Below are positions 58,201 to 64,000 of a DNA stretch of 64,000 nt, piece after piece. Made by a program: the position numbers and the translations under genes. The DNA lies in the NCBI GenBank assembly GCA_916610825.1, contig OU744446.1, positions 27,356,445-27,420,444 on the forward strand. Reading direction: 5' to 3'. Below the pieces are notes generated by a model, which was given only the letters and a program-made list of their open reading frames with translations, had not been told where the DNA came from and ran no database searches. This DNA comes from Haliclystus octoradiatus (Eukaryota > Cnidaria > Staurozoa > Stauromedusae > Haliclystidae). How positions within the stretch are numbered: the first letter of the stretch is position 1; every line of letters starts with the position of its first letter.

Positions 58201-61200
58201 AGTACCATCAAAACTGATTTAATTATTCTAGTCTTTAATTTGAGAAAATATTCAAATTTTGCGAGTGACTGATAAACATTGCTCGACAAACATCAACATT
58301 TCCAAAGCTCATATTAGTTTATTTGTATAATCTTTCACGTAATTTTGCAACAAAAACTAGGTTAATTTTATTTATTAATGTTGTTTAATTTTATTCATTC
58401 ATGTTGGCTGGTTTGGTTACCTGTGATTTGTCCCATGAAACATGGTTGTCATGGTTTAACTATGTGACAGGTGGTACAAATGAACCAATTAAATCTTCTA
58501 AAACTACAACTAATAATTTTCAAACATTGAAGAGTAATTCTCACTAAACTGGACTCACATCCATAGTAGACTTCTTAAGTTGCGCAATATCACTTACTGC
58601 TTGTAACTCATAAATGTATAGTAGATTATGTTCTCAGGATATCATCTCTTCTAATTTAAAGGCTTGCAAAAATCAAAGAGTGGATCGATGCCAATGATCC
58701 CCATGCTTCGTTGATTCCATTTAGTGGTGCTCTGGAATTAAGGGTAAGACTAAGGAAGTATAGACTTACATATGTTGATTAAAAGAATTGTACCTCCATG
58801 TTCTTGTTTTGACTACTAACGAAATATGTCGTTTGGATTGGAACTTGCACTGCTTGTCTGAAAATGCCAATTATGTTAAAATTCTAAAATGATATTTTAT
58901 CTCAACTGTTTCATATATTAAAAAAAAATTGTACTCCTTCTTGTGTGATGGCCTCACAGATGCCTTGAAAGATATTGATAACTTTATTGATTAAACATAG
59001 ATCCCAATTTGCTAGGCGGCGCAGTCGCATTACCAATATCAACACACAGTTCTAAGTTTTGGTGAAATAATACCCCTGCGAAAAAAAGTTTGAGTTCATG
59101 AACGTGAAATTGCCCAAAAGTTCATGAAATTTTCATGAACAGCAATCATGATCTTTTTGTAAACATGAGCAGTTCAACAACAGTTCATGAAACAATTGCG
59201 TGTGGTAACCCTTTTCTAAAATAAAACAAGCGTTGGAATCTCATTCGAAGGGCGAATTCTCAATTCACTAATTCACAATTTAAAATTCAATTTCAATTCA
59301 TAAACCAACCAAAGGAAATCCCACAACAAGATATTTATTGATAAAGAAAAGACACATACAAGAACGTTTGTGATATGAATTGTACATAGTTCTCTAGAAA
59401 TTGATGTACTAATTGTTATCTAAATTTAAGGTTTACCTTGAAACAGCGTCGCCCTATAATTGTCTTTCATTCTGTGTTTTTGTTTTTCATGCTTTTCAAT
59501 AAATATAAACATATTGAGCTAATTATCGTTTTGTAATTCGTTGCCATAATTGAGATATTTATTTGATTGTTATCGGAAAGTTATAATTTCTGCATTTTAT
59601 TACAGATCAAACTTTGAAGCTACTGGTTTTTGGAGCCATGTTTTACCTTGAGATTTCATGCACGCTCTTTCGACCAATCGGATTTCAGAAAACCTTTGTG
59701 ATATTTTAGAAGAACTATTCATGAACCCACGGAAAAATGTTTAGAACTGTTCATGAACTGTGCATGAACTGTTCATGAACTCATGGATTTTTTTATGCAG
59801 GGGGCAAACATCTCTAGTACTAGCCGTTGCTAAATGTTACACATTCTAGTATCATTTGAGACCCTGTTGAAGTCTGATCCATATTTTCAGAGAGTAGGAG
59901 TGTACTGTATAAAACTTTAGACAATGCGTAGCGTTTTTCTAATCTTTTTTTCTCATTTGAATGATCATTTTATATGCATTTGAGTGAGTAAAGAAAGGTT
60001 TAACTGTATAATTAACTCCTTGTTAAAGCTACCTTGAACCTTGCTTCCTCCACTGTGTCTTGTGAATTTGATTGGCTTCATATTTGCTCCTATATTTCAA
60101 ATGTTTCATTTTCTTATTCTGATTCAGTTGCATGAGATGGAACCAGATCATCTCAAAGCGTACAGTGAGGAATCAAAGATCACTAGGTAGGTTAGATGTA
60201 CAAACTTCTTACAGGCAGTGTAAACTGAAAATAATGCTTGAAGCACAAGTGGATTGTGATTCATCCCAATGTTGCCTGGTGACAGTTCTTCTATTGCTAG
60301 ACTAAGATTAAAATCTGAAATGTGAAAAGTGCACTTGATTTCAATACACAGAAGTCAGATTGTTTATTTAGATTGGGTTTTAATTTCCTGATGAACAGCA
60401 TTTCATAAATAAGACAATCTGATTTTCTTTGGCAGTGTTTAAGAATTGAAAAATTGGCATAAATGCTATTTATTTCATGATTTTGTATTACACAATCACA
60501 CTTGTAGAGATAAACAACGGATTGACAAGTTAGTAATGATGGTTCATGATGCCTGGAACGATCTATGATTTTTTTGCTTTTAAAAATTATTCTAACTTTC
60601 ATGTTTATTTTTCGGCGAAAGCGGGGCATATCCTTACGTAGATGATCGGCAGAAGATTGATCTTTATAAAAGTCATGATATTGATCTTTATGAGTCAAAA
60701 TTTCTTGTTTTGAGCAAAAATAACTGTTATGTGTAGTTGTCAAGCAATTTGAACTTGAAAGACAAAACTGCTTGATAATTGGACATGTACAATGAATTTA
60801 CTTTGAGCAAGTAAATAAATATTGAATCAAGTAAAATGGTCTTGCATTTACAACAAACCAAGCAAAATATTCTTGCAATTTTCCTGTGCATACTGGGGAT
60901 GGTGATCCAATCTGTCAAGTTTTCTTGCACAATCCAGTATCAGTGCAAGTCAAGGGCAACTAAATAATATCTAATAATTTTGTTTTGTTCTCAGTATCCT
61001 CCCGAAAATTATCAAAACAGGATTCCAAGCTTTACAGCTGGAATACTTTTTCACAGCCGGTAAAGATGAAGTGAAAGCGTGGACAATTCAGGTGAGATTA
61101 TGTTTATCCTGTTCTAGAACGACGGTTTTGGTTGGCTTTTTCTTTGTCAATCTGATCGTGTTTGTGACATGTATCTATGGGCCAGAAAAGAATACAAGAG

Positions 61201-61887
61201 GGGAACATTATGCAGTTGACCAGATACCCACAGTAACACTGAATCAAAGGAAAACATGTTTTCTCCTTGAAAACGATACATTCAATCTTTATTAATGATA
61301 CAGTATGGTTGCGATAGACAATGATCTTTGTTCACTAACTGTCTTTTTGTTTTACAACAGAAAAATACTAAAGCACCACAAGCTGCTGGCAAGATTCATA
61401 CCGATTTCGAGAAGGGTTTCATTATGGCTGAGGTCAGTTGTACTAGCTATGTATTTGTTCTGTAATCAGTATTACATTGAAATAGATCTATAATTGATAA
61501 CAAATCTGTTTTTTGATGGTTAATGTAGGTTTACAAATTCTCAGACTTCAAAGAACTTGGTTCAGAAAATGCAGTCAAGGTAAGGAAAATACTATATCCC
61601 ATCATGCTCGATCTGACGATCACATGAAAAACCTTCCAACTACCGGAAGCATATACTGAAACAAATGTAACCCGCTTTTAAAGTCTTTAACGTGCGTTTC
61701 CTGGAAGCACTATTCTGACAGGATTCTGATGTGCGTGAAAGGTTGTGTATTCTCACTTGACTATTTTTCTTTGTCTTAGTCCAACGGTAAATACCGACAA
61801 GAAGGAAAGAATTATATTGTTCAAGATGGTGATGTTATCTTCTTCAAATTCAATGCTGGTGCAGGATTAACAAGCAAGAAGAAATAA
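46281..61887 (+). CDS. OLA1: Obg-like ATPase 1, complete, 17 coding exons
   Basis: A cytosolic TRAFAC P-loop NTPase of the Obg/YchF group that binds ATP and is linked to translation and stress control. Exons: 46281-46378, 50616-50686, 51213-51224, 51725-51785, 53785-53851, 54238-54298, 55209-55300, 55573-55599, 56185-56241, 56799-56879, 56981-57078, 58662-58743, 60128-60186, 60995-61091, 61361-61432, 61529-61579, 61780-61887. All introns are GT-AG, all phases join, and the sum is 1194 nt (397 codons plus stop; the human protein has 396). G1 is GIPNVGKS (28-35), G3 DIAG (91-94), and the G4 position reads NLSE (229-232), the change known to favour ATP. The C-terminal TGS domain spans about 302-385, ending in a KKK tail. 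Start MPPKKK matches the family. Intron 1 is 4.2 kb. Confidence 0.97.
47630..47648. repeat. Perfect GC-rich stem-loop
   Basis: GGGGCCGC, a TTC loop, then GCGGCCCC, in otherwise AT-rich intron 1 of OLA1. The surrounding 250 bp (about 47370-47670) is also unusually CpG-rich, possibly a separate inserted repeat. Confidence 0.6.
48370..48937 (+). repeat. Repeat copy A of an inverted pair within OLA1
   Basis: This segment of OLA1 intron 1 is found again, reversed, at 59198-59713 in intron 12. Shared blocks include CTTCTAAAATATCACAAAGG, GGTCGAAAGAGCGTGCATG, AACTTTCCGATAACAATC, TTTCAAGGTAAACCTTAAA and GGGTTACCACACGC. Some internal stretches differ (insertions of about 50 bp, including two TAGGCCTA sites). 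This copy lacks the terminal repeats that bound the other one. Confidence 0.85.
48921..49110. repeat. Foldback repeat with arms of about 68 bp
   Basis: The left arm (48921-48988) reads AAGGGTTACCACACGCTTGC and on through ATTCATATTTACTAAACT to TTGGGAGACAC. The right arm (49040-49110) is its reverse complement with few mismatches. The loop is about 50 bp. Overlaps the end of repeat copy A. Confidence 0.85.
49420..49950 (-). mobile_element. LINE RT C-terminal fragment, antisense in OLA1 intron 1
   Basis: Minus strand: [34 protein letters not shown] and [16 protein letters not shown], then after a frameshift [19 protein letters not shown], and [13 protein letters not shown] near the end. This is the thumb and C-terminal region of a CR1/Jockey-type RT, different from the LINE at 11-15 kb. 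It is 5' truncated. Confidence 0.8.
51213..51224 (+). other. OLA1: OLA1 exon 3, a 12-nt microexon
   Basis: ATCCCAATGAAA lies between a TTTCTTATTTCTAG acceptor and a GTAAGT donor. With the G ending exon 2 and the GT opening exon 4 it gives Asp-Pro-Asn-Glu-Ser, exactly the conserved DPNES of the family. Skipping it would remove four residues and keep the frame. Confidence 0.93.
51443..51650. repeat. 37-bp minisatellite, about 5.5 copies, in OLA1 intron 3
   Basis: The unit starts ACTGGACTTGATGTGTCTGA and continues CTTGATATTTTATTTTA. Copies are nearly identical (one T/C difference, TGTGTCC). Recent expansion is likely. It sits between the 12-nt microexon and exon 4. Confidence 0.93.
52105..53120. 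mobile_element. Foldback DNA transposon (MULE-like), 1016 bp, with long inverted repeats
   Basis: The left arm 52105-52208 begins TAGCCTGCTCGCAGACTCAC. The right arm 53017-53120 is its reverse complement, ending GTCTGCGAGCAGGCTA. Arms are about 103 bp with few mismatches. Flanks GTCTTAGGG (52096-52104) and GTCTTGGGG (53121-53129) form a 9-bp target duplication with one mismatch, the length typical of MULEs. No coding capacity. In OLA1 intron 4. Confidence 0.88.
55573..55599 (+). other. OLA1: OLA1 exon 8, a 27-nt microexon
   Basis: Between a TTCATTATTCAG acceptor and a GTAAGT donor, it encodes DEAYLSERI in phase 0 on both sides. It fills the expected position between ELRLK and VSLEKS. Being symmetrical, it could be skipped without a frameshift. 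Confidence 0.9.
55740..55909. mobile_element. Tc1/mariner-type MITE in OLA1 intron 8
   Basis: The left end TAGTGTAACCCGCTTGAGTG and the right end read inward CAGTGATACCCGCTTAAGTG are inverted repeats. TA flanks both ends (55738-55739, 55910-55911). 170 bp, non-coding. Confidence 0.75.
57372..58062. mobile_element. Non-autonomous hAT element, 691 bp, in OLA1 intron 11
   Basis: The terminal repeats begin CAGAGCCATCTATTTACAAG on both strands and match over about 31 bp. A perfect 8-bp duplication GTGCAAGT flanks it (57364-57371 and 58063-58070). No transposase frame. Confidence 0.93.
59073..59804 (-). mobile_element. TIR element carrying repeat copy B, TTCATGAAC-rich ends
   Basis: The ends CCCCTGCGAAAAAAAG...GAGTTCATGAAC (left) and, inverted, CCCCTGCATAAAAAAATCC...GAGTTCATGAAC (right) form an imperfect terminal repeat of about 30 bp. 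GTTCATGAAC palindromes recur subterminally. The core 59198-59713 is the reverse complement of 48370-48937. No target duplication could be defined. In OLA1 intron 12. Confidence 0.75.
60297..60743 (-). pseudogene. Penelope-like GIY-YIG C-terminal fragment, antisense in OLA1 intron 13
   Basis: The minus-strand frame contains [10 protein letters not shown], then [20 protein letters not shown] and [13 protein letters not shown]. The [23 protein letters not shown] ending is common in animal GIY-YIG proteins encoded by Penelope-like repeats. The GIY-YIG core itself is eroded. Distinct from the copy at 33.5 kb. Confidence 0.6.
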
Positions 61888-64000
61888 CATAATGTATTGT
61901 TGATGTATAGATTTATCAATGCTTCTTTTAGATCCAAATTCTAAGACTTCTTGTGTCGTTATCCTCATTGTCAATCTAACTAACTCTGTCCATTGTTCTC
62001 CCTTTTTCTTCAAGACACTTGTGTTACCACTTAAGGGGGTTCGCTACACATAATGCCAAATTTCAATTCTATAATAAATCGTTGACAGTTGGTGGAAACA
62101 TTCTTAAAGTATAGAAGTCTGAAAATATGAAATAAAAATGAGGGGTCACCATATTATTTGGGGCACATGGGTCATTCAAAGCCCCACTGATTTCGGGGAC
62201 CAAAATCTGCGCAGTTGTTTGATATTCTTCAAAAATCAGACGGATGCATGAGCGACACAGATTTTTTGAAGAAAGACTATCAGACATATATCAATACATA
62301 GCATGTTTAAAATTTGGCTCTACCTAATAATGATTGTCTCTAATGAGACCCCCTGGGGAGTGATCATTTTCACCTATTTTCAGTACTTTACATCAAGATG
62401 CTCATATAAAAAACTATAATTTTTTCTTCAAATTTTCTGTGAATTATGTCTATGGTGTGTACTATCTATATCACAAATAAAAATAAGGGGTCACCATATT
62501 TGTTTACCGGTAAAAGTGGATCAAAGTGGAAATATTCAATTTAATGACGAAAATTCAGTTCTCTACAAGGGGCAAATGAGCTCCAGGATATTTCAAGCAA
62601 ACAATTTATGTAGCACAGTGGCGTACATATGTAGAAATGCTATTTGACGAATATAACATGAATTCCTCAAATTAATTTCTCATCAGGGGAACGAGGATAA
62701 TTATACCCCATTTTGCTCATTTAAACCCATAAAATCAATTAATATAGAACTGAGTTAATTTCAAGAGAGCTCTCTCAGGAATCTTAAAGGAGCAATCCAG
62801 TTTAATGGACAACATCTGAAAACAATTGTTTTTAAGCAGTGGGAAAGATTTTTGAGACTTCTGAATAGTGAAATGATATGTTGGACTTTTAGATCATTTC
62901 CGAAATATCCTAACATCTTGGCTGTTAAATTTTTAAATTCTTTGAATTTTGAAATATGCATGCAATTTTTATTTCACTCAGGAATACCTGGGTCAAACAT
63001 TGCAGTGAGAAATGGCACCCTCTTCAAAACTGCTGTAAATTTTATTGTTATGGCTGTGGATTTTACTGATGATGCTCAAATTGGATTTTTATTGCCTCGT
63101 TTTGAACTTGGTCGCGAACTGCACTTCGTTCTATTTGCAACTCAATGGATTATCAAGACCATGTTTAGATTCGCATCAATCCAAGTGCTGCACACTTATA
63201 TGCTCTGAATGATAATATAGCAATTACAAAACCAAACAAAAAATACAGTTGATAATATTTAATTCACAATTTCAATCTATTATTTTCTGTTCACATTGAG
63301 CCATCTTGGAAGCTCTTGAAATTACAAATAATGGGCTTTGAAAAGATGTGTAGTTATGTATTCAAGTACTTTCATGTGTATTCTTTCTTTCGGTCCTCTT
63401 CGTTTGGATGCAATACTAGCTAATCAAGAGCAAAGTACCCATTTCCACTACCTGTAACAGCAAAAACAATATCAATAAGGACAAGTATTTATATATGTGT
63501 GATTACTGGACTTTGATTACTGTCATGAAACAAACGACGTCTTCACGACCTCATAGATCGGTCTTATTTGGGTATATTAGGACGTACTCACGACCATGTC
63601 ACAACTACTTCTTTTGACGACGTCGTTTGTGTGCTGGGCTATTGTTATCGATTTAGTTGGATGATAGTATGAGCAATTGCATATTATTCTTCACTCTCTT
63701 GCCGTTTTTTCCCGCGTTTTTGTTTCTTTCAAACTGCACGCGCTATACAGGATACATTTTTGAATTTCTAATAAATGGTACTATAGCTGCTGTCTGTTAC
63801 AACTTACACAATGACTGAATACAAATAAACCCCCAAAACGGTGATAAAGCTATAACGATACGAATGCACAGTAGTGGATTGCTATGTGACACTTTTTCTT
63901 CTCTGTCGAACTACATTGGTTATGTGGGTTTTCCCAAAGCGATACGCCTCCGCCATCCAATTGTATAGGGAGTACTCCAGTGATGATACTGCTGTATAGC
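61888..64000. other. 3' flank of OLA1, no gene identified
   Basis: AATAAAAATGAGGGGTCACC-like sequence occurs twice (about 62131 and 62476), which suggests a duplicated repeat. A 118-codon plus frame at 62852-63208 matches nothing I know. A 12-bp inverted repeat (ACAAACGACGTC at about 63530, its complement at about 63619) frames 80 bp. The last 300 bp is relatively less AT-rich, with GATACGCCTCCGCCATCC, and might lie near another promoter. Confidence 0.35.
62073..62078 (+). terminator. Possible OLA1 polyadenylation signal
   Basis: AATAAA 186 bp after the OLA1 stop codon. A second AATAAA follows at 62131-62136. Both lie in sequence that also looks repetitive, so the true site is uncertain. Confidence 0.45.

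Noticed and set aside
62852-63208. 118-codon plus-strand frame
   Set aside because: No family recognised, no splice or promoter context, and repeat-like surroundings. Probably a chance frame.
63415-63452. Last exon of a minus-strand gene (GSGNGYFALD then stop after an acceptor-like CTGTTACAG)
   Set aside because: Too short to judge and no matching upstream exon in the window.

Overview
The window is metazoan nuclear DNA, AT-rich and heavily loaded with transposons, most likely from a marine invertebrate (the species cannot be named from this sequence). The evidence is spliced genes with GT-AG introns, animal housekeeping genes, and animal-type mobile elements: Penelope-like, CR1-like LINEs, hAT, piggyBac, MULE, Harbinger, Helitron, copia, gypsy and a TRIM. 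There are no bacterial operons, ribosome binding sites or CRISPR arrays.

Two conserved host genes frame the window and are transcribed away from each other. On the minus strand is the 5' part of PIKFYVE, the phosphatidylinositol 3-phosphate 5-kinase. Five exons are visible between 45523 and 10287, covering the N-terminus, the FYVE zinc finger and the DEP domain. Its second intron is about 28 kb. On the plus strand is a complete OLA1 gene (Obg-like ATPase), 17 coding exons between 46281 and 61887 that join to 397 codons. It includes a 12-nt and a 27-nt microexon. The two start codons are 757 bp apart, so a shared promoter is likely.

Layout. 0.8-3.9 kb: Penelope-like reverse transcriptase with an intact Asn/Gln-rich ORF upstream. 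4.8-8.0 kb: MULE transposase with SWIM finger and an intron. 8.0-9.95 kb: copia remnant joined to a candidate LTR containing a tRNA-like sequence. 10.3-16.4 kb: PIKFYVE DEP exons around a LINE whose ORF2 lost the RT palm in frame. 18.2-20.0 kb: piggyBac pseudogene. 20.4-29.8 kb: an unidentified array in which four head modules are separated by 1, 2 and 4 tail modules. 31.0-38.7 kb: nested insertions, where a LINE is split by a 6.9-kb hAT element, which itself holds a LINE fragment with a 2A motif, a Penelope-like GIY-YIG fragment and about 367 uninterrupted ATT units. 39-41.4 kb: an unidentified transposon gene cut by a 921-bp TRIM with 208-bp LTRs. 41.9-44.3 kb: Harbinger, Helitron and gypsy remnants. 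44.6-45.5 kb: PIKFYVE FYVE exon and exon 1. 46.3-61.9 kb: OLA1, whose introns carry several small terminal-inverted-repeat elements, a minisatellite, LINE and Penelope fragments, and a 0.5-kb inverted repeat pair. 61.9-64 kb: 3' flank with no gene I can identify.

Only OLA1 and PIKFYVE look like functional host genes. Everything else is mobile DNA in their introns and flanks. The least explained items are the 1-2-4 array, the internal motif arrays of the TRIM, and the Asn-rich ORF next to the Penelope-like reverse transcriptase.
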